DNA of 64,000 bases from Steromphala cineraria (taxonomy: Eukaryota > Mollusca > Gastropoda > Trochida > Trochidae): positions 34,123,950 to 34,187,949 of the forward strand of contig OU744732.1 of assembly GCA_916613615.1 (NCBI GenBank), written 5' to 3'. The notes below the pieces were generated by a model. That model saw only the letters and a list, made by a program, of their open reading frames with translations. It was not told the DNA's origin and ran no database searches. A program made the position numbers and the translations under genes. Shown one piece after another: positions 43,801-58,800 of the stretch; within the stretch, counting starts at the first letter, position 1, and every line of letters begins with the position of its first letter.

Positions 43801-46800
43801 TTTACAAAAAGATTTTAAAAGATATTTTATGAGATACCATTAAGGACTTGTTTCAAATGTTCCCTGTTAATAAGGGAGAGCAAGAAAATCAGAAAGATGC
43901 AACAACTTACATTGGTTTCAACTGTTGACCTTAAAGGGGAAGTTAAAGACGTTTTTAGGGGGAATATAAGGTGATGTTAGGAACATGAAAATAAATGGTT
44001 CCAATTAAATTGAAATATATTTAAACTAAGTCAATTATTAATAAATCAAATAGATAATGTAAAGTTCAGCCATGGGATGCATTTTTCTTTACAAAATGTA
44101 TTAAAGGTGTTCACAGTCTCAGAAATGGCCGCCAATGCACTTTTTGCGAATCTTTATCATTTATTCTCTGACTATGGATGATTGTTTTGTGTATTGAGAT
44201 ATATATATGAGAATTTTGAGATAATCAAAATAATACATTTAGCATAAACGTACTAGTGAAAAATTGAAAATATGAAATTTAAAAAAAGTGTGCTACTGCC
44301 CCTTTAAGTATAATTAATTTTATTCCCCGATACAGGTCTTGTTGACAAGGTGACCCATGGCAAGTCTTACTTTGCCAAGATTAAAGCCACGAATGCAGTG
44401 GGCAAGTCTTCATCAACGATCTCTAAAGCCATCAGCGTTGACATTACTGCACCTATACCAGGAAGAGTGGTTGAACTCAGTTCTACATACGTCATAGACG
44501 TCAACAGTGACATCAACACCGAGCTGCTAAACCAGTACAAGTGTAACACAGAAGAAGGTAGGTTTCTGTCGGTCTAATTAGGTTTTAAAATATTTTTAAA
44601 AGTTCGAAAATATTAACTCTATGGTAATCGAACATGTTACTTCGATAGGTATATCCTTCCCACTGAGTCGGACGGCAGCCTAGTAGGTCACATGTTCTGG
44701 CGTTTACTCAGCTAACACATCACAAACCACCGGCAAATGCCCTCCGTATCAAGCTAGGGGCAAGTAACTCCTGTTAATCATGCTTTGAAAATGATCGCTG
44801 CCAGCGTTGTTATATGAGGGATGATGTGATTGGCCTGCTAAAGATTGGGTTTCGGCTGCGCTTTACTGGTATTAAACACGCAAGGTAAAGGGGTGCGGTC
44901 AGACCTAGTGTAGAGAATTAAATAACTCCCTGCAGTTCATATTTTGAATATTTTATTCCTGGTAACTATATTTTAATCAGACTGGGTTTCTGTGTGCCTG
45001 TTAGTTGTTTGTGCTAAGTAGATTTATATCGCTCAATCGTTTTGGCGAATAAAGGTGAAAAGCTGGATTAAACGTAAGAATAGTCCTTTGCTACTGGATA
45101 GAAATCCATGGTTACCATGCTAAAAATAAAAATGTTGCTAATTTCAAACTACCAGAAAAATCCCTGTTTCGAATAGTTCCGCAGTGAAGATTACATTTAG
45201 GAGAGTCCTAATACGTGTTTAAATTTACAAATCATTTATACATTATAAGTAGCAGTAACAAAACCATGGTTTGGGAAACAATATGGAACAAATTTATGTT
45301 ACCTTTGAAATGTGAAGTTGTCACTGTACAATTTGTGTTGTTGTAACACTTACCATATACAATATACACCACATAAACATAAAAATGTTATCTATTCAAA
45401 TATCAGAGTTTGATTATTGAATGTCTCATGTGGGCCTCATGCTGTATCTTGTACATTTTTGTTTTCATATTGTGATAGTAAAGATGTTTTATCATATATA
45501 TAAACATTTGATGTTTTATTGCAGAATGTTTGAGTATCGACGCAGTATGCCAGGAATCTCTCGATACCATAAACATAGCTTGGGAGTCGTTCACTGATGA
45601 AGAAACAGAGATTGTCAAGTATGTCCATGAATTCAATTCATTTCTGCACGTAGGCGATTACATTTACATGATAAATATATATACAACAATATGTACAATG
45701 TATACATCATGCTTCACAAGAGACACATATATTTTCACGAAATGGGCCTATCGCCTATGTGCAATATTTCGTCGACTACTATCAGTATAGTTCAGCAGCA
45801 ATGGGTGAAGCTTGCTGGATGAGTGGGTTACCCGCTCATTGTTGAAAAATCCCTAGCTCAATGATGAGATACAAGTTAACAGACTTATGGTGTCAACTTT
45901 TGGAAAGACTTTGATTTGCCTCTTTTCACCCAGCAGGAAATGGGTTATAAAGAGTTATTTTGGTTGTGACCTTCTTGTGATAAATATGTCAGCTTCAGAC
46001 CAGGGTAATAATGTTGATAATGCCTTGCACAAGTGAAACTGTGTGCCTAGTAAATCAATCCACTTTTATTATTAATGAAAGCAAATTCTACAGGTACGAG
46101 GTTGCTGTTGGTACAAGCCCTGGCGGTGGACAATTGAAGCCTTATTTTGAAATCGAAGATATCACAAAGAGATATATGTCTATTACAGGCCTTATCTTGA
46201 AGGGCGAAAGACAGGTAGCTTTTTTTATTTTGCGGATCTACCATCTATATATATTTGAGCTCGAAATAATCGTGTTTTCGTATAAAGTAGATATCAATTT
46301 TATGTTAGGACATATGAACTGAAAGTTCTAAATGAATTAATTGAAGAGCTGAGATTGTTGTCGGATCCTCAAGGTTATACATTATTGAGAATGTAATGAG
46401 TATATCAATATTGACTGTGTGTTGAGACAAATTTTACCAACTTGATTAATTTGACAAAAGTGAACCTGTTGTTTTTATGTTATAATTGATATTATGAAAT
46501 TGAATTGTAATGTTCCCGAAGATCTTAAACTAAATTGCTAATTATATCTTATATACTGATATATGCAATATACAAAATGCATTACTTTGTTTTTCTCTGA
46601 ATGTTTACTGTACTTACAGTGTTTTAAACCTACATCTGATTGAGTACCTAAACATTACATGTGTTTTTGACAGGGAAATCTGCAAAATTAAATTTGCATT
46701 ACTTCATATATATCTGAAAGTTTTATGTACTTACCACACTGTGTAAATCTCCGAATGTTTTCTATGTACATAGTGTTTTATACCTACATTTGACTTTAAT

Positions 46801-49800
46801 AACTATTATATTGCAGGTATTTGTGACAGTGACATCTGCATATACTATTTGCATTACATAGTACATCTAAGAGCAATTTTGGTACAAATTTGATTTGAAT
46901 ACCTATACCATAACAGGTATTTGTGACAGTGAAATCTGCAATAGACAAATTACTTTAGTTCATATATCTCTGAATGTTTTCAGTACTGTGTAAATAATCG
47001 AAAGTTTTCTAAGCCTACGTTGTTTATACCTACATCTGATTAAGTACCTCTACGACTACAGGGGTTTGTGACGGTGAAGGGTATAATATACCTACATTTG
47101 ATTTTAATACCCATACCATTACAGGTATTTTTGACAGTGACCTCTGTATATCTCTGAACGTTTTATGGAACTACAGTGTTTATACCTACATCTTATTGAG
47201 TACCTATACGACCACAGGTGTTTGTGACAGTGAAGGGTATATATACCTACATTTGATTTTTATACCCATACCATTACAGGTATTTTGACAGTGACATCTG
47301 TATACCTCTGAACTTTTTATGTAACTACGGTGTTTATACTTACATACCTATACGACTACAGGTGTTCGTGACGGTGAAGGGTACAAACGGTGCAGGTCTG
47401 AGCAGTGTCTCCACATCAAACGGTATCTACCTGTCGTACCTGAGTCAAGATATGGAACAACTCAGTCATGTCGGGGTGCTCGATGGCAACGATGAAAATG
47501 GAGATATGTAAGTCATATAATACTTTTAAGATAAACTATTTATTTATTATTTTATTAGCCAATAATTCTAATGAGAACTGTTGTTCTTCATGTGGTTTGA
47601 TTATAAGCATAATGATAAGGATAAATCCTGTACTAACAGTACCGGGGATGTAGCTCAGTGGTAGAGTGTTCGCTCGTGACCCGGAAGATTTTAATCGGGT
47701 TCAAGCATATATATTTCATGATAATATTCAGCTGTGTATAACATATATAAAATTGTTTACCGTGACAATAACTGACACAAGAAAAATAAAATATAAGATG
47801 TATGAAGAAACTAAATGTTCAGGAAATAGAGAAAAACTCTCAATTAACCAACTAAGGATATAATGCAATGCAGAAAAGTGTATTTCAATACATATTGCAA
47901 TATATTGGTACTTCTTTAATTGAAGAATTTGTATGCTATCTTGTCTAAATATGATCACGAGCATTAAGAATAATCATCACTGCTCAGATAATGGGCTGTT
48001 TTGAATATTTTTTCAATCTTTGTTTATGATCTGTATACATATTTGAGCTATTTTCACAACACAACTTTACAATTTGTAAAGACCTTTCCGTCACTCAAGT
48101 TTTATTTGTTTTTTTGTTTTTGTTAATTGGAAATAGGGCACTTTAAAACGTTTGTATTGGATACTTTCAGAATTGTGTACCGATTCGTATCATGTTGTTC
48201 CTGTATTGCAGAACACTGATATATCGATAATACAGAGCATCCTTATAACCAACCAACCAATCATTGTTTAGTATTCAATAAATCCTTATCACCACTATCT
48301 TAGTATCAATTCCTGAATTAATCTTTGAAGATCTTTCAAATTCATATTTCCTATACTCTTCTCTCCAGGAACTACCAAACCAGCTTGACCCAGATGGAGG
48401 CTAAATGGGACGTATCGGGCGACCCTTGCCCAGTGGTCAAGTATGAGTGGTCAATACAGAGAGCTGATGGTCTGGTGGTCCAGGATTATCTGGACATGGG
48501 GGGTAGGACATCTTTATGTTTGATAGATTATTTTCTAACAAAGTTATTGCAATAATGAGAATGTTTCTTTTTTTAGGTACTTTGGTTGGGAGCACAAATA
48601 AAAAGGATTCATACATTCATAAAATATTGATTTAGCTTTAGTTTTGAAAATTGAATATTACACCTTTTTTTAAATGTTTGTTTTCAAGTTAATGGCTTAC
48701 ACTTGAGATTTCTTAGTAAAAATTAATTAGTAAATTGATAAGTTGGAAATATCAATTATTGTTATGATTAACTTAGTTCATTTTGGTTTTCAAACCGTTT
48801 CATCACTTGTTAACTATTTTTATGTAATACCTTGTCAATGATAATGTAAAATTTATTCTGATATATGGGCCTACATCTCTCTCAAAGTGCTAATATAGTG
48901 GTAAGCAAGCTATTACATGGTACTTGCGACTACCTTACTACTAAGAGAACTTTAAAATCCTCAGTCCTGATTCAGAAGGCAGGTAAGGCGACTGAGTATA
49001 AGGTTTCTTTATTACATAAAGAAAAAAATTCAGAATGAAAAAAAAACAATGATGACCCTATTAACAGTTAAATGTTGTGTTTGTGGTTTAAATTTGCCCC
49101 TTTATGTAGTACGGAATTCATCACAACAGAATGTCTTGCTCGGGTAACACTAACATTCACACTCATTTCATAAAGGTCAGATGACACACTTTCTCGGGTA
49201 TTAATCTCTATTTATTACATAAACCAAGAAAACTCAGAAACAAAAGAAACCATGATAACCCTACAAACAGTGTTATATTGTGTTGTGCTTTGAATTTGAC
49301 CCTTTGAATGCTATTGACTAAGGAGTAGTTGCAATATACAATACAGTAGAACACAGATATAACGAACTCCAAGGGACCAACGAAAGAAGTTCACTATATC
49401 CGGTGTTCGCTACTCACGTTTGATCACCTTGCATATGGCTTTTGACGGGATTTAAAAATTTGTTCACTATATCCGTGTTCTACTGTAATAAATCTTATCC
49501 TACCCTTCGCTTCCAGTTCAAACACACGGCGTCAACGACCAGCTGTCTATGAAGAACAAGGAATGGTACACCCAGTTCCTCCGGGTCACCAATGCTCTCG
49601 ACTATACTTATACTATAAGATCTAACGGCATCACCATCGAGGAAGATCCTTTAGTTCCCGGTCAGGTCAATGATGGTGACGTCATCGGCTTTGACCTCCA
49701 GTTCCTGAGGACGATGACAAAGATCAGTGCTAACTGGGACAACTTTGGGAGAGATGGACTTCAAGAGGAGAAGACATTTATAGCAAGTAAGTGCATATAG

Positions 49801-52800
49801 AAATAGTTTGGATTGTGATTCTGAAAACTCTAAATTGTGATATAAATTTCTGGAGAGCCTGAACCAGCATCTTTGAATTATCGTTAAGGAACATACAATT
49901 TGGTATTGCAGAAGGTGTCTATGAAGAATGCGATTGCATTTCAGTGTGATCATTCTATTAAAGTTGCAAATGAAGAGTTTATTTATAAGATCGCTAGGAA
50001 CATGTAACTTGTAAGTGATATATCACTGTGTTTAATTAATTGTTTACCGGTTATTAGTTTTTTTCTCAAATCTAAGTCATTCTGTTCAAATGTAAGACCT
50101 AGACATTACTTTCAGAATATTGAAGCTTATTTTCACTTTCAAGCCCTTTCATGCCAATGGTATGTTTTGGTCTTTTTCATCATTACAGTTTATTCATCTA
50201 AAAAGTTGCATCAGCATATATGTAAGAAATGATTACGGTGACATTACCACAATACAAAATCTGTTTGTAATTACAAATATCTTTTCATTTTAGCGGATGC
50301 GATCGAAGAAGACAAACCAAAATCAAACCAAGAGATTGCCTTCTATGAGGTTGCCGTTGGAACTGATCGGCGTTTCCATAAGACCCGATACAATATTGTA
50401 CCATACACCAATGTCTACCTGAACAAATCCGTGACCTTCTATGACCTTGAGCTGACCCCGTACAGAGCCACGTATTACTTCACTGTGCGTGCACATAGTA
50501 CTTCCGGGTCACAGACTGATGTCACGTCCAATGGGTTCTCCGTTGGCTTTGATGGAGGCGTTGAAGGTAAGGATGTTAACCTAACATAGTTAGATATTGT
50601 TTTGGATTGGGATGAAACGATAGATCAAACTATCGACTTATAGAGATAGTTGCTGTGCCGATAGTACTTTATTGAGTAATTTTTAAACAATCAATAGTAT
50701 CGATAGCTGGTTTACCTAGTGAATTCCGTTGGTACATTCAATCTTAAAAGTAACATGCACACACAAAAATATCATTTTACATATGGTAATACTGAAACAA
50801 AAAAGTTCAGCTTTTAGAATTTTTAATATTTTGACTCATACAGTAACATATATCTTTATTTCTCTTCTTTAAATTTTTTCAATGCAGCCAGTGTGTTATG
50901 AGAAAATAAACCTTCATTGAAGGCACTGTGTTAGTCGTGTTTCAATTGATATCATGAAAACTAAAGAGAAAGTTGTTTACAATATGCCTTTTCTTCTTTG
51001 AGAGGAATTTTAGAAGCTGGTTATATGATTCTTTTTTGCATGAAATGCGACGTTAGAAGTTGATTTTCCATAAGAACTTGTTCTTCTTAATATGTCTTTT
51101 GTTGTCGTGGAAAGGTATGACTTGAATAATCATAAGTAGAAGTATTCATTTGTCTTAAAGTGACATAGAGTATCTTTCTAATTTTATTTGGTTTTGATAA
51201 GCTACAAAATATCTAATATGCTGATTGAAGTTCATATCTCATCACTGGACTTGCTATTATGTATAAATGGATATATTTGCTTTAAAATGCTTGATTTTAT
51301 GGAATAAACGACTCAAATACGTTTAAATATTCGAAATTATGCATCTACCTATTAGTTACAATACCTAATAAACACTATCGAATAGAATATATCTTGCTGT
51401 CAGCTTATGACAAGGTTTCAAAATTACGTCGGATGAATTTGTGCGTGCCACTCGAACCACATTGTCCGGTTTTCGATCAAAATCCCGACTTTGAATGGCG
51501 GTATTTTTGCTCTAATGTACTGATTGACCTTTAACTTGTTATTTTCAGTAACATTTAGTGGTTCTTGATGTAATAACATCGATTTCAAAATTTGACAAAT
51601 GTGATCCTATCAACATACTCTGTGTCTCTTTAAGGTGGACCAATAACAGATACTCTATTGTGTTTCAGCTGGTTATATAAACATGCAAGACTTCGTCAGC
51701 ACCGACACGTTGCTTGACGTACAGTGGGACGGGTTCGAATCCAAGATAGGGATGATGATGTACTATGTTGGTGTCTCGGACAACACTGACGCTGGCGATC
51801 ATAAATGTGGAGAATTCGTAAGTTGAAAGACACACAATTCAAACTAGAGTTAAAGTTTGACTGAATTATTTGATGTAATATCAAAGAACACAGGAGAGTG
51901 ATTTATGGAAATTATTCTACAATATTTCAACATGTTTGTTGTGCCCTATATGTAGTGTGAATGATTGATTTACTGTAATAAAATCATGCATTGTTCCATA
52001 ACATCCATTGCATGATTTTATTTCACACAAGTAAATCATTCTTTATCTCCGCATTGACAAATATTTTAGCCTTATAGTGTCAAACTTCAGGCACACAGAC
52101 ATTGATATTCAAAATGTGGATAGAAAGGCTTTGGAGATTTCGAATAATTTGTTGTTCATTGCGTAGGCAATGTACACGTCTTTATGTTAAGTACTTGATG
52201 ATATATCTAGTATGTAATATATAGAGATTATTACCCGAGTAAGTGTGTCATATGAATTTTACGAAACGAGTGTGAATTTTTGTATTGCCCGAGCGAGAGC
52301 GAGGGTTATACACAAATTTGCACGAGTTTCGTAAAAATCATATGACACACTTCCGAGGGTAATAATTTCTTTATTACTGATTCTATTCCATTTTACCATC
52401 TTAGAAATATCCAAGAAACTGACCGCTTCCCTTGCTACAGCTGGCCACAGTGACGTCACGAACAATGGTGTTATGACGTCACAGGCGAAATAATACTGGA
52501 ACAATCGTTGCTAGGCAAAAGTGATATGTGCACTAGGGCTCATATTGAAAATATGTCACTAATTATTTTCAACCTTATGGGTAATAATACTAGTTAAACA
52601 ACTTCTTTAGTTCTACAGAGCCATGTTTGGTATAAATTATTACACTGTTTCCAGAATGCTTGAAATAACAGTATTTATTAAGAGGATGTTCTTTTTTATC
52701 CCATCAACTTCTTCCATGGAATTATGTTTGATTGTCCAATAGTATTTTTCAAATCGCCATCTACCATAATTTTGATTTCATTTTTAACCTGTGAACGCAT

Positions 52801-55800
52801 ATAAATTCAGATGGAGAGGGGATCAGTCAGCGATGCAGAGATAAAGAAGATGTTTAATGTTGCGGAGATAAGGAACGTCGGCGAGGACACTTTCATGAAG
52901 TTTGAGGATCTAGCTCTGGAACAGAACGGAATATACTATGCATGGGTCATCGGTTAGTGTTGAAATATATTATTTAAAGGAACTTGTTTTGTTGTAAATG
53001 TATTTATCACAATTGCCAAAAAATTGTTTTTAATCAATTTTCATTTCATCAATAAGTAAGGAATATTATATAACAAACATCGGAATAAAACTAGATAAAA
53101 AACTCAACCTATTCTTCTCATGTTTTGCTAATTTTCATGTTACAGATAATGTTTTTGAACATTTGTTAAAAATAGGTAAATAAAGTCACCAGAGTGTCCC
53201 AAAAATAAAACTTTGTTTAACTATCATTAATATGCATTACCACATCACAAGATTTCAATATAAAAAATATACCTCAAACATAACCGTTGTAATATAATGT
53301 ACATATGCACCAATGTATGAGTGAATAAATATTTGAATGTCTGTTACAACTAGGCGCCGATCAAGCTGGCAAGTGTAACATGACGAGACACCGGTTCCAG
53401 ATTGACACGACACCGCCAGTTGAAGGGCAGATCAGAACAGGACCCTACTTTGGATTGGTAAGCTAGACAATTAATAATAATAATAATAGCTTATACTGTT
53501 CAAATAGATCTCTCCACTCCAGCAACTCTGTTCTTCTCTCCCGTCTTAGCCACCCACTAAGACAGCAATCGGGGCAACAGAACCTTTTCAGCCACAGCCC
53601 CACAACTCTGGAATAGCCTCCCATCCACTATTAGAGAAATCAACTCCAAAGACTTTTTTCAAAACTCACTTGTTAAAACTCAAACAAACTCTCTTATAGA
53701 CTCCCAAACTTTTAATCTTCAGCGCCATTGAGCAGAAATACTTCTGGAAACAGGTGCCGTACAAATTCATTTACCTTATCCGCATAGGGCCGTACCCCTG
53801 TGTTCAGGTAACCATTTGTACAGCTGAGTGAACTGAATGCAATGTGGATGAAGTGTCTTGCCCAAGGACACAACACAGTACAGTAGAACACGGATATAGC
53901 GAACACGGATATAGCGAACAATCTGATATAGCGGAAAAAAATTCAAGTCCCATCCCTATATAATATCATTAAAATTATATGCAAATAGCGAACACCGGAT
54001 ATAGCGAACTAAATTCTTTGGTCCCTTGGACCTGTGCTTACCTATATTGCACCTTTTTCCTGTCCTTAGACATGCTCAAAGCGCTAAATTATTACCCTGA
54101 AGGAGTGTCCTTTCACAGCTGCTACTCTGCGCTAATATGACCACGTAGGTCAGTACACCTTGTTTTCAGCTGGGTGGACTGAGTAAAATGTGGTTGAAGT
54201 GTCTTGCCCAGGGACATAACAGAGGATGAGACCCAAGTCACCAATTTTTAGTGTCTCAACCAGGATTCTAACAGATCTCCGGCGTTCTCTTGCATATATA
54301 TGTAGGACTCGAATCCATGGCAGGCCTCAAATCCGTGGCGGATTTCCAAATCCATGGCGGATTTTCAAATGCTTGGAAAATTGCCGTACCTATCAAAAGC
54401 TGTGGCGGATTTTGTATTGATTGTGATGAGACATTTTCAGCTGGGTAGAATAGTGTTACCAACATTCAATTGATGTGTTTTCCTACATGTACTTACCTAC
54501 ATGTACTGTATTATAGTCCAAAATCTGCAACTGGTCAATAAGTAATGCAATCGGTACAACAATATGTTCGCCACTAAATTAATATCTTTAGGAAATTAGC
54601 CCTTGGATTCTCGTTAGACTGACTTTTTTAGCAGATAGATATTTGTTGGCTATCTTTTTTTAACACTTGGATCCGTATCGACAATGTTTTAGGGTTAGTT
54701 TGTCTAGTGCAAGGGTCGGTAACGTATATTGTAGATAAAGTGGCGAACATATTTGTACAGTGAACCTATAACGCTAACCCCTAACCGTTAAGAAATCCCT
54801 TAATATGAATCCAAGGGCTAAAGTAGACATTTAGTATGAATCCAAAGGCTAATGACGATAGATTCAGCGAATTTATGACTAAAGAAGACAGTTGCAATGA
54901 ATTCAAGGGCTACAAAGGAGAGCTGATATTTTTCCATGGCTTAAATAAACAGTATGACGGAAATAAGTAACATAATGCGATTGGTATTATGCTATCTCGG
55001 CAATAGCGGCTGAATTCTTTTCTTTCTGTTGGAAAATATCTTGCCTTCCGAATGAACAGCGGTTTCGTCTGGCGACGCGAACAGTTAGCGATTATGACGT
55101 CATCCGTCAATGACGTCACTTAACATGACGTCAATAAACAATCAAACAATCAAACTCGCCATAGATTAGGAAATCCGCCATGGATTGGAGACCCGCCACA
55201 GATCTGAGTCCTACATATATATACGGATAATATATTATCCTTGGATTTATATAACGAAATGTTAATATTTCATCATTCTGTGTTATTGGTAATAAAATTC
55301 AAAATTCCAATACTTTCAGAAACTGGGCTACTCCTCGGTTAGCGACAGTATGCAGATCCACTGGGAAGGCTTCTCCGATGAAGACTCGGGACTCCGATGT
55401 TTCCACGCTTCTCTCTACAGGAAGCCATCCTGCGATGAGGAAGCCAAGGAAGAAATTGTTCAGGAGTCCATTGAGATAGAGGCTTCCTACTCGGAGTATA
55501 AGTTCATGGCGCTAGAAATGCAGGTACGAATTATTTGGTAATTGATGGGTGGATGTTGTTGTTTTTATCTCTGTTGTTGTTTACGATGTTGTTATTGGGT
55601 TGAAATTTAGTCAGATAGTTAATTGGTACTGAAATTGAAATGGAACATTTTATTTTTGAAAAGATGATATTTTGTTTACAATGATGAATGCTGTTTTCAA
55701 TAAATAACTTAAAACAGTCTTCCGTATTCAAATTTCCACGTCCACTTAACGTGGATACTACTTATAGGCTTTAAAGCATAAAAATATTAAGATTGCATAT

Positions 55801-58800
55801 CGGATCTGAGTGGCTCTTGAAGTAAAGGTATATTATGTCAATAAAATTTGGACGCAGTCATAAACAAAATATGTCCCTTAAATAAAAACCAGTTCCTTTA
55901 AAGGGGCAGTAGCATGTTTTTTGAAAATTTTATATTTTTAAATTTAGACTAATTATAGTAGGTTCATGGTAAATGTATTATTTTGATTGTGTCAAAAATT
56001 TCATAACACAAACTAATCATCCATAGTCAGAGGACAAAGTATGAAGATTCACCTAAAATGCATGGGCGGCCATTTTGTGTGAACACCTTTAATTCATTTT
56101 GTGTAAGAAAAAGGGAATCATATGGCTAAACTTTACATTATATATTTGAATTGTTACTGCTCCACTTAGTTTAAATGCATTGTCTTTCAATTGGGACCAT
56201 TAATTTTCATTTTCCTGACATCACCTCATATTCCCCCTAAAAACGTGCTACTGCCCCTTTAAAGTTCCTAAAGAGTTATTTATAATTTCTGGACACTAGC
56301 AAAGAAGTACGTTTTATTATCCCCCGCAACAACGAAGTTGCGGGGGGTATTAAAATGGGTACCGTCCGTCCGTCCGTCCGTCCGTCCGTTACACTTTGTG
56401 TCCGGCTCATAACTTTCTAACTAATCAACCATTTCAATTCAAATTCGTCATGGACATGAAGAAACATGTAATAATGTGTCATGAAAAACAATTTTCTGAA
56501 AATCTACATAAAATATTAGGATTTTGGAGAAAAAGTGGTAAATTTTGTAAGAAATCTGTTACAAGTCCCGTCCGGCTCACAACTTCTAAACTAATTATCA
56601 CATATTGATAAAATTTGATATGAAGATACATAATCATCTGAAGGTGTGTCATGAAGAACAATTTTGAAAATATTTTTATAAAATTTTGCCTTTTTGGGCA
56701 AAAATGAGGACTCTGTTGGAAAACTGTTACAAGTCCTGTCCGGCTCATAACTTCTAAACTAATCATCACATATTGATAAAATTTGATATGGAGATACATA
56801 ATCATCTGAAGGTGTGTCATGAAAAACAATTTTGAAAATATTTTTAGAAAATTGTGCCTTTTTGGGCAAAAAATTAGGACTCTGTTGGAAAACCGTTACA
56901 AGTCCTGTCCGGCTCAGAACTTCTAAACTAATCATCACATATTGATAAAATTTGATATGGAGATACATAATCATCTGAAGGTGTGTCATGAAGAACAATT
57001 TTGAAAATATTTTTAGAAAATTTTGCCTTTTTTGGCCAAAAATGACGATTCTGTTGGAAAACTGTTACAAGTCCTGTCCGGCTCACAACTTCTAAACTTA
57101 TCATCACATTTTGACCATATTTGATATGAAGATACATAATCATATGAAGGTGTGTCATGAAGAAAAAATTTGAAAATATTTTTATAAAATTGTGCCTTTT
57201 TGGGAAAAAATTAGGACTCTGTTGGAAAACTGTTACAAGTCCTGTCCGGCTCATAACTAAACTAATCATCACATTTTAATCAAATTTGTTATGGAGACAG
57301 TTAACTCGAATTATGCCCAAAAGTGAACATAAAGTTGGTATGATTTCGTTTTTTTATTAGAATAGTTTTTTTCATATCCTGGAAAATTTTTTTTATTTTG
57401 TGCAACAAAAATAAATCAGCAATATGATAAGGAAAACCTATACATATTGTGCAATTTGCGGGGGATATAGCTCGACCATGTCAGCTGCTTGTTGTTAACA
57501 GTTTTGTGCTCACTTACTGCAATGAATGTTAAAAACACAATGAATTCACTTCTCAAAAATCACTTTTTTGTTGCATTTGGTCATAAAATGCAGTTTTGTT
57601 AACAGTTTTGATATTAGAGAAGAGAACAACCATCTTCGGTACATAACCCTCAATGTATTGATATCTTGATTTCAGACAAACGTTCCATATTTTGCTCGAC
57701 TCGTGGCTGAAAACTTTGCAGGCTCCAAGACTACTGTAGATTCTCCGCCAGTGTTGTTTGATAACAGTCTTCCATCTTCTGGTTTTGTTATTGATGGGCA
57801 CGATTATATCGTAGACGTCAGTTGGATTGGAACCAACAGCACAGTCAAAGGTATTTATATAGGGAACTCAAATCGACACCCCGACCAATTTTGGCTGACC
57901 AAAATGTCTTCTTGATATAACTGACATCACTCTTTTGCAAGTGCACTTTGAGTATGTCAAAAATCATTCGTTACATCATGGTATTGGAATGATTTGATTG
58001 TTCGTCTTGAAACAAAATCTTCATGATTAAAAAATGAATTTGAAATTGGTCCTAAACTGATATACTGTGCACTACATGTATTTGTGTGCTTATAGTACAA
58101 ATGCATATGCAAAAACATTCAATGTTGTAATACCTATTGCCAGCATATCATCTGAACCTTACATTGTACATTTGCTAGTGTATGATCATCAACAAGATTC
58201 AGACTGATATGCCAGGGGCGCTCGAATGACCTTGTTCTTTTCCAGGAACCTTTCTCCACCATCCTGTACCAGATGAATCCCCATGCCCTACCAGGAGAAT
58301 CCCATTGGATGATGTTGAGTGGAAGTCTCTTGAAAGCTCCAGGAACTATGACAGCAGCAACAGGAGTCTGACCTTGACCTTCAGGTCAGCTAATGTCCAC
58401 GCAGAGTCCGGAAAAGTGGACATCAAACTGGCCAGAGATCCCAAGAAGAGAAGGATGTTCTCTGGTTCCTACTACAGAGATGCTGATCTTGTCAACGGAG
58501 GAGAATATAAGGTTTGAGCTCATATACTTTATTTATTTATTTAACTTATGTAAAAAAGGCAAAGTATTCACTTTTCTGTTACTTTTGGTCATAAAATGCA
58601 CAGATTATTACAGAGATGCTGATCTTTTGTAATATAAGGTTTTGACTCAAGTGTGATAAATTTTAAAAACGTATTCACGACTCAGTTATCAAGGTTGAAC
58701 TCAATAATGCTGAGGAATATATGGATGACAACTTCTTTGTTCATTGCATGCAACATTTCGACAAAGGAAGGCAACATATGGTTTGTGCTCACTTTATGAT

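Noticed and set aside
44640..44960. Possible extra exon or element after exon 36
   Set aside because: Moderately GC-rich with palindromic hints, but exons 36 and 37 already join in phase and no terminal repeat pair was found.
56479..57272. Minus-strand open frames with repeated F-F-M-T-H-L-Q-M sequence
   Set aside because: Translation of about 168-bp transposon core units; the repeats, not selection, keep them open.
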